A DNA stretch of 64,000 bases from Nonlabens sp. (GCF_018401815.1 NZ_JAGYKG010000001.1:620001-684000); one strand, 5' to 3'; positions 9,128 to 19,790 are shown, counted from the stretch's first letter. Made by a program: numbers and translations. Notes: a model not told the origin generated them from the letters alone.

Positions 9128-9820
9128 TTAATGGCCTTCAGTTGTTGTTTCTATTTCTGTCGTGTGTTGATCACCCTCTTGACTATCTTCCATAATCAAA
9201 TCAGAAACATTAATTTCATCATTTACAGTTACAAACTCTTGACGAGGCTGTCCTTTTAAATCTCTTGTAAGCGCGTCCACATGATGAGCTATTTGCCATC
9301 TTTCCTCAATAGAGGTCTGGGACGCATAAGAACCCATATAATTGATTCCGTAATACATCACATGATATATAGAGCCTTGTGAGATCTCGCGGGCATCATA
9401 ACTAGGAACCCCAAGAATTTTTTCAGTAGTTACTAAATGCCCTTTTCCATTTCCATTAGTACCATGACAAATGGCACAGTAAATATTATAAAGTTCCGCG
9501 CCAATTTCAAGATTTGCCTCTGTGTAAGGAAGTGGGTTTTTTAAATTCGCTTTCGCGGAAGCGTACCCATCATTATTATTTTCATAATCATACGGCATCC
9601 ATCCACGAGAAACAGAACCATTTACCGGAGACTGAGCTTCCACATTTCCAGGAAATATTTTCCCTTCTTGATAGGTCTCATATCCTACGGACTCATACAT
9701 ATTTGGAAAGTATTGTACACTTCTGTTTGTACCAGTTGCAACCGACTTATCATCTCCACCACAGGAACCGATAAGCAAAGCAGCAAAAGCAAAAAAGAAG
9801 GTTTTTAATAATCTATTCAT
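9128..9820 (-). CDS. actE: Alternative complex III monoheme cytochrome c lipoprotein ActE
   Basis: A 230-residue lipoprotein (N-terminal AALLIGSCGG lipobox near residue 20) with one CAICH heme-binding motif (near residue 116) and a distal Met in GINYMGSYAS. In ACIII this subunit passes electrons from the multiheme ActA towards the oxidase. Its ATG overlaps the actD stop by one base (TGATG). A one-mismatch copy of the dispersed palindrome lies inside the gene (9548-9563) and encodes the YASAKAN segment. Confidence 0.93.
   Translation of the reverse strand: MNRLLKTFFFAFAALLIGSCGGDDKSVATGTNRSVQYFPNMYESVGYETYQEGKIFPGNVEAQSPVNGSVSRGWMPYDYENNNDGYASAKANLKNPLPYTEANLEIGAELYNIYCAICHGTNGNGKGHLVTTEKILGVPSYDAREISQGSIYHVMYYGINYMGSYASQTSIEERWQIAHHVDALTRDLKGQPRQEFVTVNDEINVSDLIMEDSQEGDQHTTEIETTTEGH
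9548..9563. repeat. Dispersed palindrome copy inside actE (one mismatch)
   Basis: CGCTTTCGCGGAAGCG differs from the core at one base. It is read as A-S-A-K-A in ActE, the same frame as the AFAKA copies in ActB, SucA and the deacetylase-like protein. Confidence 0.85.
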
Positions 9821-10353
9821 CAGTGTGCTTCTTTGTCAATTAATTTTATCTCTACAGCTCCAGTGTCATAAAGAAACTTGGTAACTTCTTCTTCATCTGC
9901 TCCATGAGCATCTATTTCCATAAGAAAATGGTCATCTGTAGTTCTTACGTCAGGATTTTCTGCTTTTTTAAATGGCCATAACCTACTTCTCATATAAAAA
10001 GTGATTACCATTAAGTGAGCGGCAAAAAATACCGTTAATTCAAACATGATAGGTACAAAAGCCGGCATGTTTTCTAGATAAGAAAAACTAGGCTTCCCTC
10101 CTATGTCTTGTGGCCAGTCTTCTATCATAATATAATTCATCATTGCCGTAGCAACACATAAACCTACTATTCCATATAAGAAAGCGTTGATCGCAAGACG
10201 GGTGTCTGCAATTCCCATAGCTTTTTCAAGGCCATGAACTGGAAAAGGTGTGAACACCTCTTCAATATGGTAATGCTTGTCTCTAACTTGCTTTACTGCA
10301 CTCAGTAAAACATCATCGTCAGTATATAAAGCGTGTATCATTTTTGTTGACAT
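9820..10353 (-). CDS. actD: Alternative complex III subunit ActD (DUF3341)
   Basis: A 177-residue membrane protein. It has a soluble N-terminal domain (MIHALYTDDDVLLSAVKQVRD, HGLEKAMG), two membrane helices (about residues 53-73 and 98-118), and an acidic C-terminal tail. This is the DUF3341/ActD pattern, a small integral subunit that helps hold ActC and ActF together. It lies between actC and actE, 12 bp after actC and overlapping actE by one base, as in a tight operon. Confidence 0.93.
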   Translation of the reverse strand: MSTKMIHALYTDDDVLLSAVKQVRDKHYHIEEVFTPFPVHGLEKAMGIADTRLAINAFLYGIVGLCVATAMMNYIMIEDWPQDIGGKPSFSYLENMPAFVPIMFELTVFFAAHLMVITFYMRSRLWPFKKAENPDVRTTDDHFLMEIDAHGADEEEVTKFLYDTGAVEIKLIDKEAH

Positions 10354-10365
10354 AATATCTTAGTT

Positions 10366-11802
10366 CTACTCGCTAGGATGTGCGATAGGATCTCCCGAAG
10401 AAGCCCCTTCATTAGACGTCATTTTATTTTCTCTTAACTTCTTGTACTTGCTACCACTAACTTTTAAAATAGATTTCACCTCGGCTTGAGCAATAACGGG
10501 GAATGTTCTGGAGTACAATAAGAAAAGTACAAAGAAGAACCCTATGGTACCAATAAAGATTCCTATATCTACAAAAGTTGGAGAAAACATCGTCCAAGAA
10601 GAAGGAAGGTAATCCCTGTGTAGTGATGTAACAATAATTACAAAACGTTCAAACCACATACCTATGTTCACCACAATGGAGATCGCAAAGGAGAACATAA
10701 TACTCGTTCTTAATTTTTTGAACCACATAAATTGTGGAGAGAATACATTACAAGTCATCATCGACCAGTAAGCCCACCAATAAGGTCCCGTAGCTCTGTT
10801 CAGGAAAGCGTACTGCTCGTATTCCACTCCGGAATACCAAGCCACAAATAACTCCGTGATATAAGCAACCCCTACTATAGATCCTGTAATCATAATTACG
10901 ATATTCATCAACTCAATGTGTTGTATCGTGATATAATTTTCAAGACTTACTACTTTTCTCATAACAATAAGTAAGGTGTTTACCATTGCAAATCCAGAGA
11001 AAACAGCTCCCGCAACAAAGTAAGGAGGAAAGATCGTCGTGTGCCAACCAGGTATAACAGAGGTGGCAAAGTCAAAAGATACAATCGTGTGAACCGAAAG
11101 TACTAATGGTGTTGCGAGTCCTGCAAGAACAAGAGACACCTCTTCAAAACGTTGCCAGTCTTTTGCGCGACCTGACCAACCGAAGGAAAGGATTCCGTAG
11201 ATTTTTTTATTAAACGGCGTAATTGCTCGATCTCTGATCATTGCAAAATCAGGCAATAAACCAGTCCACCAGAATACTAATGATACCGAAAGGTACGTAG
11301 AAATAGCAAATACATCCCAAAGAAGCGGTGAGTTAAAGTTAACCCACAAAGAACCAAATTGGTTAGGAATAGGCAATACCCAGTAAGCTAACCATGGGCG
11401 ACCCATGTGAATAATAGGAAACAAACCTGCTTGAATTACAGAGAAGATAGTCATCGCCTCTGCAGAGCGGTTGATCGCCATTCTCCATTTCTGACGGAAT
11501 AATAATAGTACGGCAGAAATAAGTGTTCCTGCGTGGCCTATACCCACCCACCATACAAAGTTAGTAATATCCCAAGCCCATCCAATGGTCTTGTTTAATC
11601 CCCAAACACCGATACCGGTAGATATTGTATAAGTAATACATCCTAATCCATAAAGAAAGGCAATGAGAGCGATTGTAAAAACAATCCACCACTGCTTATT
11701 TGCTTCACCTTCTACAGGTGCTGCAATGTCTCTTGTTACATCAGAATAGGTCTTATCTCCTGTAACGAGAGGTCTTCTTATGGACGCTTCATAATGAGCC
11801 AT
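10366..11802 (-). CDS. actC: Alternative complex III quinol-binding subunit ActC (NrfD family)
   Basis: A 478-residue integral membrane protein of the NrfD/PsrC family with about ten helices. Family features include NFVWWVGIGHAGTLISAVLLLFR (residues about 82-104), HMGRPWLAYWVLPIPN and WWAYWSMMTCNVFSPQ. In ACIII the equivalent subunit holds the menaquinol oxidation site facing ActB. It lies 27 bp after actB and just before actD. A soluble polar tail ends the protein (about residues 445-478). Confidence 0.95.
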   Translation of the reverse strand: MAHYEASIRRPLVTGDKTYSDVTRDIAAPVEGEANKQWWIVFTIALIAFLYGLGCITYTISTGIGVWGLNKTIGWAWDITNFVWWVGIGHAGTLISAVLLLFRQKWRMAINRSAEAMTIFSVIQAGLFPIIHMGRPWLAYWVLPIPNQFGSLWVNFNSPLLWDVFAISTYLSVSLVFWWTGLLPDFAMIRDRAITPFNKKIYGILSFGWSGRAKDWQRFEEVSLVLAGLATPLVLSVHTIVSFDFATSVIPGWHTTIFPPYFVAGAVFSGFAMVNTLLIVMRKVVSLENYITIQHIELMNIVIMITGSIVGVAYITELFVAWYSGVEYEQYAFLNRATGPYWWAYWSMMTCNVFSPQFMWFKKLRTSIMFSFAISIVVNIGMWFERFVIIVTSLHRDYLPSSWTMFSPTFVDIGIFIGTIGFFFVLFLLYSRTFPVIAQAEVKSILKVSGSKYKKLRENKMTSNEGASSGDPIAHPSE

Positions 11803-11829
11803 AATGTCTTGATTAGTTTTCCTAGTTAA

Positions 11830-14800
11830 TTATATGTTTCTCACTTTAACCTGATACATCACGTTAGGTTCAGTTCCCACTTCTTCTAACAGGTGATACA
11901 TACGGTCTTGTTGTTTTACTTGAAAGATCTCCGATTCCTTGTCGTTGATATCACCAAAGGTAATAGCTCCGTTAGAACAAGCATTAGAACATGCCGTAGC
12001 AAACTCGCCATCTTTGATCATGCGACCATCTTTCTTAGCCTCCAAAATAGTCATTTGCGTCATTTGGATACAAAGAGAACATTTCTCCATTACCCCACGA
12101 CTTCTTACGGTAACATCTGGGTTGATCACCATACGACCTAAGTCATTATTCATGTGGTAATCAAACTCATCATTTCCATTGTAAAGGAACCAGTTGAAAC
12201 GACGTACCTTATAAGGACAGTTGTTAGCACAATAACGAGTACCTACACAACGGTTATAAGCCATGTGATTTTGACCTTGACGACCATGAGAAGATGCTGC
12301 TACTGGACAAACTGTTTCACATGGTGCGTGATTACAATGCTGACACATCACTGGCATGAAAGATACTTCTGGATTATCTGCTGGAATTTCCAACTCTCCA
12401 AAACCACCTAATGAACCATTGTCCCCAAATAATCCATCAAAACCATCTTTTTTGGCCTCATCGGCTTCAAAACTATCCGTAGAAGAATAATACCTATCGA
12501 TACGCAACCAGTGCATATCCCGAGATTTTCTTACTTCTGCTTTACCTACAACAGGCACGTTATTCTCTGCATGACAAGCTACTACACATGCACCACAACC
12601 GGTACAAGCGTTTAAGTCTATAGACATATTGAAGTGATGCCCAACAGATCTATCAAAACTTTCCCAAAGATCAACATCTGGAGAAGTTACTGCGGTTTCA
12701 ATGTGATTCAAAGAAACTTCAGGCATCGGATTAAATTGGTCCTTATTTCCTGTTCTATAAGTAGTTAAATCTGTTTCACGAATAATATCGCGACCCATCA
12801 TGGTATTTTGTAATTGTGTACAGGCAAACTGGTGATTTCCACCAGCATCTTTAACAGTAACCGCTTGTACTGCAACGCCATTCTTATAGAATGGGTAGGC
12901 GTTGACACCGGTTTGCATTTCTTCTTGAATAGAAGCAGTCTGTCCGTAACCTAAGGCAATTCCTATTGTTCCAGCAGCCTGTCCTGGTTGGATAAGTGCA
13001 GGAAACTTTCTTTCTACACCGTCTAGAGTTACTAGTACATGAGTACCATCTAAGGCACCGTTTGCTACATTCTCATTCACAACACCTAGCGCATCGGCAT
13101 CTGCTTGCGAAATTGTAACGTAGTTATCCCAAGTGGTTCTTGTGATAGGATCTGGCAATTCTTGCAGCCACGGGTTGTTTGCCATGCTACCATCACCTAG
13201 TCCTGTTTTGGTATATAAAGTAAGTTCGTATCCAGAAGGTTTTTTAGCATTTGCCAAAGCACGTAATGCATCAGCATTACTAATTTCTCTTACTTCTGCT
13301 ACTGTAACATTAACATCAGAAGCAGTTGTACTATAAAAACCGTCTTGTAACGACTGATTCCAACTTGCTCCAGTAGCACTAGTAGTTTCTTTTAAGAAGT
13401 CCTTGTAAGACTGTTCATTACCCGACCACTTTAATAGAGACTCTTGTAATTGACGGGTCTTAAATATAGGGTTGATAGTAGGCTGCGTTAAGAACACATA
13501 ACCTTTTTTAATTTCGGTATCAGCCCAAGACTCTAAGAAATGAGGCGTAGTTGCTACGTAGTCTACTTTAGCCGCTGTTGCATTCATGGAAGAAGCAAAA
13601 GATACGCTAAGGGCTACTTTTTCTATCGCTTTCGCGAAAGCGTCACTATCATCATAACTGTACAGAGGATCAACACCAGCGATGAAAATAGCACCAACTT
13701 TACCGGCATTCATATCACTTACTAATTGACCTACTGCCTTACGATTACCTTGACGAGTCATTATTGGTAAAGCCGTATCCACAATAGAAGAATTCAAAGC
13801 CTCATTAATAGCAATAGTTAATTGTTGTGCCGCTTGGTCAGGAACACCACATAATAGTACCCCATTGTTGCCAGCTCTTTTCAAGCTTATAGCAGTTTGC
13901 TCTACAGATTTGGCCACTTTATCAGATAAGGAAACATTTATTGCGCCCCCAACAATTTTGCCATAAAGAGCAGCAATAATTTGCTTTTGCTCTGTAGGAG
14001 TAACTGGGTAACGTCTATCAGCATTTGCACCAGAAAGAGTCAAGTTAGCCTCATATTGAATATGATGAGACATCTTACCATCCTTAGGTACACGTGATTT
14101 TGCATACCCTTTATCAAATCCTCCACCTTGCCAGTCACCTACAAAATCAGCGCCTACAGAAACTATAGTTTCTGCATTTGTAAAATCATAATCTGCAAGA
14201 GCTCTAGTGCCGTACTTAGCTTCAAAAGCATTTAACGCAGCATCTTCACTAATCGTATCATAAGTAACCACACGCACATTGGTATAGGTATCCTTAAGTT
14301 GAGCGATGATTTTATACATGGATGGGCTGGCATAAGTTTGTGCGAGCACCACCAATTCTTTACCATTTAATTGAGCTAATTGAGCAGCAACTTGTTGATC
14401 AAGTTCTTCCCAAGTAGACTCCACCCCTTTAATCATAGGCGCTTTTAAACGGTTGTTATCATATAAAGACAACACAGACGCATGTACACGGGCATTTGCA
14501 TGACCTCTATATGCCGCATCCCTATTGCTTTCTATTTTAATCGGACGACCTTCACGTGTTTTCACCAGTACACTCGCATAATCATAACCATTTGCAATTG
14601 TTGTTGCATAATAGTTAGCCATTCCAGGAATGATTTGCTCCGGTTGGTTTACATAAGGTACGGAGTAGATAACTGGACCCTCACATGCTGCTAGCGATGC
14701 TGCAGCAGTGCTGAATCCAACATACTTTAAGAAGTCACGACGCGAGGTATTTGATTCCTCCATCGCCTGATCGTTTCCTAAAAACTCATCGGTAGGAATA

Positions 14801-14895
14801 GCGCTCGCAAACTCGTTCTGCTCAAGATCTTTTACCATCTTGTTGCTGTCATCTAGTTGCGCAGTACTTTTCCAGTATTTTTTAGTAGTAGCCAT
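11830..14895 (-). CDS. actB: Alternative complex III iron-sulfur subunit ActB
   Basis: A 1021-residue fusion of a molybdopterin-oxidoreductase-like domain (residues about 70-720) and an NrfC-like ferredoxin domain (about 755-980). A Tat-type signal SRRDFLKYVG is at residues 51-60, followed by Ala-rich and LAACEG sequence, possibly a lipobox. Four Cys clusters bind Fe-S centres: CTGCGACVVAC (near 765), CQHCNHAPCETVCP (near 855), CVGTRYCANNCP (near 890) and CSLC with CSNACSNG (near 940-970). ActB proteins normally lack the molybdenum cofactor. A copy of the dispersed palindrome is inside (13627-13642, read as DAFAKA). Confidence 0.96.
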   Translation of the reverse strand: MATTKKYWKSTAQLDDSNKMVKDLEQNEFASAIPTDEFLGNDQAMEESNTSRRDFLKYVGFSTAAASLAACEGPVIYSVPYVNQPEQIIPGMANYYATTIANGYDYASVLVKTREGRPIKIESNRDAAYRGHANARVHASVLSLYDNNRLKAPMIKGVESTWEELDQQVAAQLAQLNGKELVVLAQTYASPSMYKIIAQLKDTYTNVRVVTYDTISEDAALNAFEAKYGTRALADYDFTNAETIVSVGADFVGDWQGGGFDKGYAKSRVPKDGKMSHHIQYEANLTLSGANADRRYPVTPTEQKQIIAALYGKIVGGAINVSLSDKVAKSVEQTAISLKRAGNNGVLLCGVPDQAAQQLTIAINEALNSSIVDTALPIMTRQGNRKAVGQLVSDMNAGKVGAIFIAGVDPLYSYDDSDAFAKAIEKVALSVSFASSMNATAAKVDYVATTPHFLESWADTEIKKGYVFLTQPTINPIFKTRQLQESLLKWSGNEQSYKDFLKETTSATGASWNQSLQDGFYSTTASDVNVTVAEVREISNADALRALANAKKPSGYELTLYTKTGLGDGSMANNPWLQELPDPITRTTWDNYVTISQADADALGVVNENVANGALDGTHVLVTLDGVERKFPALIQPGQAAGTIGIALGYGQTASIQEEMQTGVNAYPFYKNGVAVQAVTVKDAGGNHQFACTQLQNTMMGRDIIRETDLTTYRTGNKDQFNPMPEVSLNHIETAVTSPDVDLWESFDRSVGHHFNMSIDLNACTGCGACVVACHAENNVPVVGKAEVRKSRDMHWLRIDRYYSSTDSFEADEAKKDGFDGLFGDNGSLGGFGELEIPADNPEVSFMPVMCQHCNHAPCETVCPVAASSHGRQGQNHMAYNRCVGTRYCANNCPYKVRRFNWFLYNGNDEFDYHMNNDLGRMVINPDVTVRSRGVMEKCSLCIQMTQMTILEAKKDGRMIKDGEFATACSNACSNGAITFGDINDKESEIFQVKQQDRMYHLLEEVGTEPNVMYQVKVRNI
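13627..13642. repeat. Dispersed palindrome copy inside actB
   Basis: A perfect CGCTTTCGCGAAAGCG, encoding A-F-A-K-A in the molybdopterin-like part of ActB. Confidence 0.9.
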
Positions 14896-14915
14896 AAATC
14901 TCTAAAACTATTTTA

Positions 14916-16262
14916 TTAGTAGTGGCATTTACCACATTCAAGTCCTCCTAAATCTGCGATAGTCAGTTGACGACCACCACGAGCTTCAGAAAGTTCTTTG
15001 TGAATTTTTTCATAATAGCCATTCCCCTGAAGATCTACGTTAGTCTCCCGGTGACAGTTGATACACCATCCCATTGTTAATGGTGAATATTGATACATCA
15101 CTTCCATTTCTTCTACTGGACCGTGACATGTTTGACACTCGATTTTACCTGCTGTTACGTGTTGTGCGTGATTGAAATAGGCAAGATCAGGCAAATTGTG
15201 AATACGCACCCATCTTACTGGCTGCTCTTCCCCAACAAATGCTTGTTCGTCGGTATCCCATCCTGTTGCGGCATACAATTTTTCAATTTCTTTATTGTAG
15301 TCAATACCGTACTCCTCAATACCTTCTTGATAGGTTGTCTCTGCCACTTCAGCAATAGACTTGTGACAGTTCATACATACGTTAAGGGAAGGGATTCCTG
15401 AATGCTTTGATTCACGGGCACTAGAGTGACAATACTTACATTCAATCTGGCTGGTACCAGCGTGAATTCTGTGAGAGTAGTGAATAGGTTGCACTGGTGC
15501 ATACCCTTGATCAACACCTACGCTCATTAAAGCTCCATAGCCAAAGTAGGCACTAGCTAGCAATAAGAATATCGCAGTCACTAGAACCAAGAATTGATTT
15601 TGAGCAAAAGCTTTCCATATAGGGGTGCGCTCTTCAGTCGCTTCATCAAAGACCGTTTGAATTCCGTTAGCTTCTGCAAATCGTCTTAGCGTCTTGTTTA
15701 CTACGATAAGAAGAACCACCAATAACAACAACACAAGAGCCAGCGCTCCTAAAATGATATTATTTGTCACCGAATTATCTCCTGATCCAGCAACCGCAGT
15801 TCCTTCTGCACCGGCAACGTCAACAACAGCAGCAGGCTTCTCTGTATCTGTATAAGCAAGAATGTTATCAATATCCACAGTAGAAAGCTGTGGAAAAGCA
15901 TTCATATTGGACTGATTGTACTCGTTGTAAATCGCATTTGCTCTAGCATCTCCACTAGCTATTAATTCTGCTGAATTTACGATCCATTTGTACAACCATT
16001 CCTTTTCGTATTTCTGAGAAACACCATATAGAGCAGGTCCAACTTGTTTCTTATACAACTTGTGGCATGAGGCACAATTTGCTTTAAAGAGTTCTTCCCC
16101 TTTTGCTGCGTCAGCACCACTGACAGCATCTACAGGTACCGCAGGCTCACCATCTGAGGTGGTAGCATCCTGTTGCGCGTATACACTTAACGAATTAAGC
16201 ACAACGAATACAAACGCTAGCAAAAACTGCCATGCGGAAAAATGTAATTTCCTATTTGTCAT
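14916..16262 (-). CDS. actA: Alternative complex III multiheme cytochrome c ActA
   Basis: A 448-residue exported cytochrome, first gene of the actABCDEF-coxB-ctaD operon. Signal peptide (FLLAFVFVVLNSLSVYAQ) at residues 10-30. Six CXXCH motifs are visible: CASCH in an N-terminal class I cytochrome domain (about residues 50-135), then CKYCH, CMNCH, CQTCH, CINCH and CGKCH in the C-terminal pentaheme domain. Two hydrophobic segments (about 160-185 and 215-240) lie between. The pentaheme domain is standard for ActA; the sixth, N-terminal heme domain is worth noting. ActA carries electrons from ActB towards ActE and the oxidase. Confidence 0.95.
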   Translation of the reverse strand: MTNRKLHFSAWQFLLAFVFVVLNSLSVYAQQDATTSDGEPAVPVDAVSGADAAKGEELFKANCASCHKLYKKQVGPALYGVSQKYEKEWLYKWIVNSAELIASGDARANAIYNEYNQSNMNAFPQLSTVDIDNILAYTDTEKPAAVVDVAGAEGTAVAGSGDNSVTNNIILGALALVLLLLVVLLIVVNKTLRRFAEANGIQTVFDEATEERTPIWKAFAQNQFLVLVTAIFLLLASAYFGYGALMSVGVDQGYAPVQPIHYSHRIHAGTSQIECKYCHSSARESKHSGIPSLNVCMNCHKSIAEVAETTYQEGIEEYGIDYNKEIEKLYAATGWDTDEQAFVGEEQPVRWVRIHNLPDLAYFNHAQHVTAGKIECQTCHGPVEEMEVMYQYSPLTMGWCINCHRETNVDLQGNGYYEKIHKELSEARGGRQLTIADLGGLECGKCHY

Positions 16263-16332
16263 CTTCTTTAATGAATATTACAATAACTTTGGCACAATAA
16301 TTACGGTATTTTACCGCATCGTAAATGCTGCT

Positions 16333-16364
16333 GCAAAAATAGGTCATAAAACGTTTATTTTTGC
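16333..16364. promoter_or_regulatory. Symmetric divergent promoter region, actA / SPOR gene
   Basis: GCAAAAATA (16333-16341) and TATTTTTGC (16356-16364) form a perfect inverted repeat with a 14-bp spacer. Each arm contains TATTTTTG, a match to the -7 consensus TAnnTTTG, one reading left to actA and one reading right to the SPOR gene. Neither has a clear -33 TTTG at 19 bp, so the promoter call is tentative. Confidence 0.5.
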
Positions 16365-16451
16365 TTCTAATAAACGAAGAAAATAATTTATAATTAGTCT
16401 AAATTAGAATTTTTAAAAATGCCTAAAATCGACACAACTCTTACTATATCT

Positions 16452-16820
16452 ATGAAAAAAGTGACAACGCTTCTCCTAAACTTGGGATTGTTTTCTATTG
16501 CATTTCAAGGAATTGCGCAAGAATACCACCCGGTAAATAAGCAAAAAATCGATCAATTGATTTCTACCAAAATAGCCATGGATCGCTCAGGAGATTTTAA
16601 AGATAGATTTACCATTCAATTATTTTATGGAGAACGCGATCAAGCAATTACCACTAAAGAAACCTACGATCAACTAGATCTACCATGGAAAGCCGAATTA
16701 AAATGGGAATCTCCCTACCACAAGATATGGGTAGGAACTTACCGAAGTCGACTAGAAGCAGATCGAGCGCTACTAAAAATTAAGGAAGAGTATAAAGATG
16801 CTTTTATCTTAAAGCCTTAG
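16452..16820 (+). CDS. SPOR domain periplasmic protein
   Basis: A 122-residue exported protein. The start at 16452 (MKKVTTLLLNLGLFSIAFQG) gives a clean signal peptide; an upstream in-frame ATG at 16419 would add 11 polar residues. Residues about 45-120 form a SPOR repeat (RFTIQLFYGE, WVGTYRSRLEADRALLKIKE, FILKP), which binds denuded peptidoglycan at division sites. It lies between the respiratory operon and infB, which it converges on, with a shared terminator at 16837-16870. Its role beyond glycan binding is unknown. Confidence 0.88.
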   Translation: MKKVTTLLLNLGLFSIAFQGIAQEYHPVNKQKIDQLISTKIAMDRSGDFKDRFTIQLFYGERDQAITTKETYDQLDLPWKAELKWESPYHKIWVGTYRSRLEADRALLKIKEEYKDAFILKP

Positions 16821-16836
16821 CAAAAATACCCCATAA

Positions 16837-16870
16837 AAAAAGCGTCTTCATTAAAATGAAGACGCTTTTT
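16837..16870. terminator. Bidirectional intrinsic terminator (SPOR gene / infB)
   Basis: A perfect 16-bp stem (16837-16852 with 16855-16870), AA loop, arms rich in A and T outside a GCGTCTTC core. It sits between two convergent genes and works on paper in both directions. Confidence 0.9.
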
Positions 16871-16892
16871 ATTTATATAAGACAGACTCTTG

Positions 16893-19790
16893 TTATTTTA
16901 AGGTCTTTTTTACTTCTACTTCTCTGAAAGATTCCATAATATCACCTTCCTGCAAGTCGTTGTAATTCTTTATTTGCATACCACATTCATAACCTTTAGC
17001 CACTTCTTTGACATCGTCTTTGAAACGCTTAAGCGCTGTGAGTTCGCCTGTATAAATCACTACGCCGTCTCTGATAAGTCTTACCCCACCATTTCTAAAT
17101 ACCTTACCATCTGTGACCATACAACCTGCAATAGTACCGATTTTGGATATTTTAAAGGTTTGTCTTACTTCAGCGTTACCAGTAATTTCTTCTTTAAGCT
17201 CTGGAGAAAGCATTCCTTCCATTGCATCTTTAAGATCATTGATCGCATCATAAATAATAGAATACGTGCGTATATCCACTTCTTCTCTATCGGCGACAAC
17301 TCTTGCATTCCCTTGAGGGCGTACATTAAATCCGATAATTATTGCATTAGAAGCTGTTGCAAGTAACACATCAGTCTCAGTTATCGCACCTACACCTTTG
17401 TGAATAATATTTACCTGAATTTCTTCAGTAGATAGTTTCTGGAATGAATCGGTTAAAGCTTCTACAGAACCATCAACATCCCCCTTAAGAATTAAGTTCA
17501 ATTCTTTAAAGTCTCCTAATGCGATACGTCGCCCAATTTCGTCAAGAGATAGGGTTTTTTGTGTTCGAACAGATTGTTCACGTTGAAGTTGCGTTCGTCT
17601 TGCTGCAATAGACTTTGCCTCACGTTCATCTTCAAATACGTTAAACTTGTCACCCGCTTGAGGGGCACCGTCCAAACCTAACACAGATACTGGAGTTGCA
17701 GGACCTGCTGCTAGAACCTCGTTTCCACGCTCATCTTGCATTGCCTTGATTTTACCATGCCTAGGGCCGGCAAGAACATAATCCCCTACTCTTAGAGTAC
17801 CTGCTTGCACTAAAATTGTAGAGACATATCCACGACCTTTGTCCAAGAATGCTTCAACGACAGTTCCAGTAGCAGGCTTGTTAGGATTGGCTTTTAAGTC
17901 GAGTAATTCTGCTTCAAGCAACACTTTTTCAAGTAATTCTTTTACCCCTGTACCTACTTTAGCAGAAATATCATGGGATTGTATTTTACCTCCCCAGTCT
18001 TCCACCAATAAGTTCATTTGAGCGAGACCTTCTTTGATCTTCTCTGGATTGGCATGAGGTTTATCAATTTTATTGATCGCAAATACTATAGGAACTCCTG
18101 CGGCTTGCGCATGCGAAATTGCTTCTTTAGTTTGAGGCATGATATCATCATCGGCAGCAGCAACAATAATAGCTATATCTGTTAATTGCGCACCACGTGC
18201 ACGCATCGCTGTAAATGCTTCGTGACCTGGTGTATCTAAAAATGCAATCTTTTGTCCATTTTCTAATTCTACTCCATAAGCACCAATATGTTGTGTAATC
18301 CCTCCACTTTCTCCAGCAATTACATTTTCTTTTCTGATATAATCTAAAAGGGATGTTTTACCGTGATCTACGTGACCCATTACGGTTACAATTGGAGCTC
18401 GTGTTACTAAGTCTTCTTCCTTATCTTCAAGCTCTGCGATGCTTTCTTCAATATCTGCATTAACAAATTCTACTTCAAAACCAAACTCTTCAGCAACTAT
18501 AGACATCGTTTCAGCATCCAGTCTTTGATTCATAGTCACCATCATTCCAAGAGACATACAAGCACCGATAACTTTATTAACCGGTACGTCCATCATAATG
18601 GATAAATCACTAACAGTAACGAACTCAGTTACTTGCAAGCTTTTATCTTCTGCTTGCGCTTGCTCTGCAGCATCCACTTTATCACGGTGACTATCTCTCT
18701 TGTCTCTACGGTATCGGGCAGCCTTAGACTTAGAAGATTTACCTTGAAGCTTTTCAAGAGTCTCTCTTACCTGCTTTTGAATTTCTTCATCAGTAGGCTC
18801 TTCTTTGACAATGTTTTTTCGACCAGGCCCACCAGAAGCTGGCGCAGCTCGTCTAGTATTACTACTGCGTTTAGCGGCAGTGCCTCCAGCAGCAGGGGCA
18901 GGAGCACCTGGCTTAGAAATACGTTTACGTTTACCTCTATTGGTATCTGCTGCCTTCTTCTTGGGCTTTGCAAATTGTGAAAGGTCAATTTTTTCTCCAG
19001 TAACTTTAAGACCCCCGAGTTTTTTATACTCTGTTTTGATCACTTCAGACTCTGGGTTTTCAGAAACTACTTTATCAGTCAATTGTTTCTCAGCGGTTTC
19101 TGTTGAGTCAACTGGTACTCCAACTTCTTCCGGCTTTTTAACTTCTTGAACCGCATCTGCTGTCTTCAGAGTTTCCTTTTCGTCCTTTTTAAGGACCTCT
19201 TCTTTTTTCTTAGGCTTAGATGAAACATTATTACTAAGATCTATTTTCCCCATTAAGGTAGTCCCTATAGATTTAGGTCTATTAGAAACTTGCAAAACTG
19301 GTGCGGTCGCGGTCTCTTTAGGTAGTTCTACTGGCTCTACCTTCGTTTCTTGAGACTCCTTCTCTACCTCAGCAGCAGCAGCATCCTTATTAACGGGTAC
19401 TTCAGCTTTCTCCAGTTGATCAGTAGATTTCTCTGCCTTTTTACCTGCCGTAAGATCTACCTTACCCACCTGTTTAGTGCCATCAAGAGTGGCTTTAGCC
19501 TTAATAACTTCTTGCCTTTTCTGTTTGTCCTCAAGTTCTTTTTCTCGCTGCATTCGCAATTCTTCTTGTTCCTTGCGACGTTCAGCACCTACTTCCTTTG
19601 AGGCAACTTTTTTGCTTTTATCAGTTTGAAACTCATCAGCAAGTGCTTGATAGACGCTTTCGTCTATTTTTGTGGTAGGGCGAGCCTCTATCTCAATTCC
19701 TTTAGAATTAAGATACTCCACAGCACGGTCTAAAGAGATGTTGAATTCTCTTAGAACTTTGTTGAGTCTCATGTTTTTTACTTCAGCCAT
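16893..19790 (-). CDS. infB: Translation initiation factor IF-2
   Basis: A 965-residue GTPase that recruits fMet-tRNA to the 30S subunit. The N-terminal IF2N domain ([21 protein letters not shown]) is followed by a long charged Lys/Glu/Ala linker (about residues 70-400). The G domain has G1 GHVDHGKT (near 470), G3 DTPGHEAF and G4 NKIDKP. Domains II-IV follow ([31 protein letters not shown]), with the C-terminal domain ending VKKTLK. It is the last gene of rimP-nusA-infB, 32 bp after nusA. Confidence 0.98.
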   Translation of the reverse strand: MAEVKNMRLNKVLREFNISLDRAVEYLNSKGIEIEARPTTKIDESVYQALADEFQTDKSKKVASKEVGAERRKEQEELRMQREKELEDKQKRQEVIKAKATLDGTKQVGKVDLTAGKKAEKSTDQLEKAEVPVNKDAAAAEVEKESQETKVEPVELPKETATAPVLQVSNRPKSIGTTLMGKIDLSNNVSSKPKKKEEVLKKDEKETLKTADAVQEVKKPEEVGVPVDSTETAEKQLTDKVVSENPESEVIKTEYKKLGGLKVTGEKIDLSQFAKPKKKAADTNRGKRKRISKPGAPAPAAGGTAAKRSSNTRRAAPASGGPGRKNIVKEEPTDEEIQKQVRETLEKLQGKSSKSKAARYRRDKRDSHRDKVDAAEQAQAEDKSLQVTEFVTVSDLSIMMDVPVNKVIGACMSLGMMVTMNQRLDAETMSIVAEEFGFEVEFVNADIEESIAELEDKEEDLVTRAPIVTVMGHVDHGKTSLLDYIRKENVIAGESGGITQHIGAYGVELENGQKIAFLDTPGHEAFTAMRARGAQLTDIAIIVAAADDDIMPQTKEAISHAQAAGVPIVFAINKIDKPHANPEKIKEGLAQMNLLVEDWGGKIQSHDISAKVGTGVKELLEKVLLEAELLDLKANPNKPATGTVVEAFLDKGRGYVSTILVQAGTLRVGDYVLAGPRHGKIKAMQDERGNEVLAAGPATPVSVLGLDGAPQAGDKFNVFEDEREAKSIAARRTQLQREQSVRTQKTLSLDEIGRRIALGDFKELNLILKGDVDGSVEALTDSFQKLSTEEIQVNIIHKGVGAITETDVLLATASNAIIIGFNVRPQGNARVVADREEVDIRTYSIIYDAINDLKDAMEGMLSPELKEEITGNAEVRQTFKISKIGTIAGCMVTDGKVFRNGGVRLIRDGVVIYTGELTALKRFKDDVKEVAKGYECGMQIKNYNDLQEGDIMESFREVEVKKTLK

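Noticed and set aside
16974..17366. 130-codon plus-strand frame inside infB
   Set aside because: Antisense shadow of a well-supported IF-2 gene.
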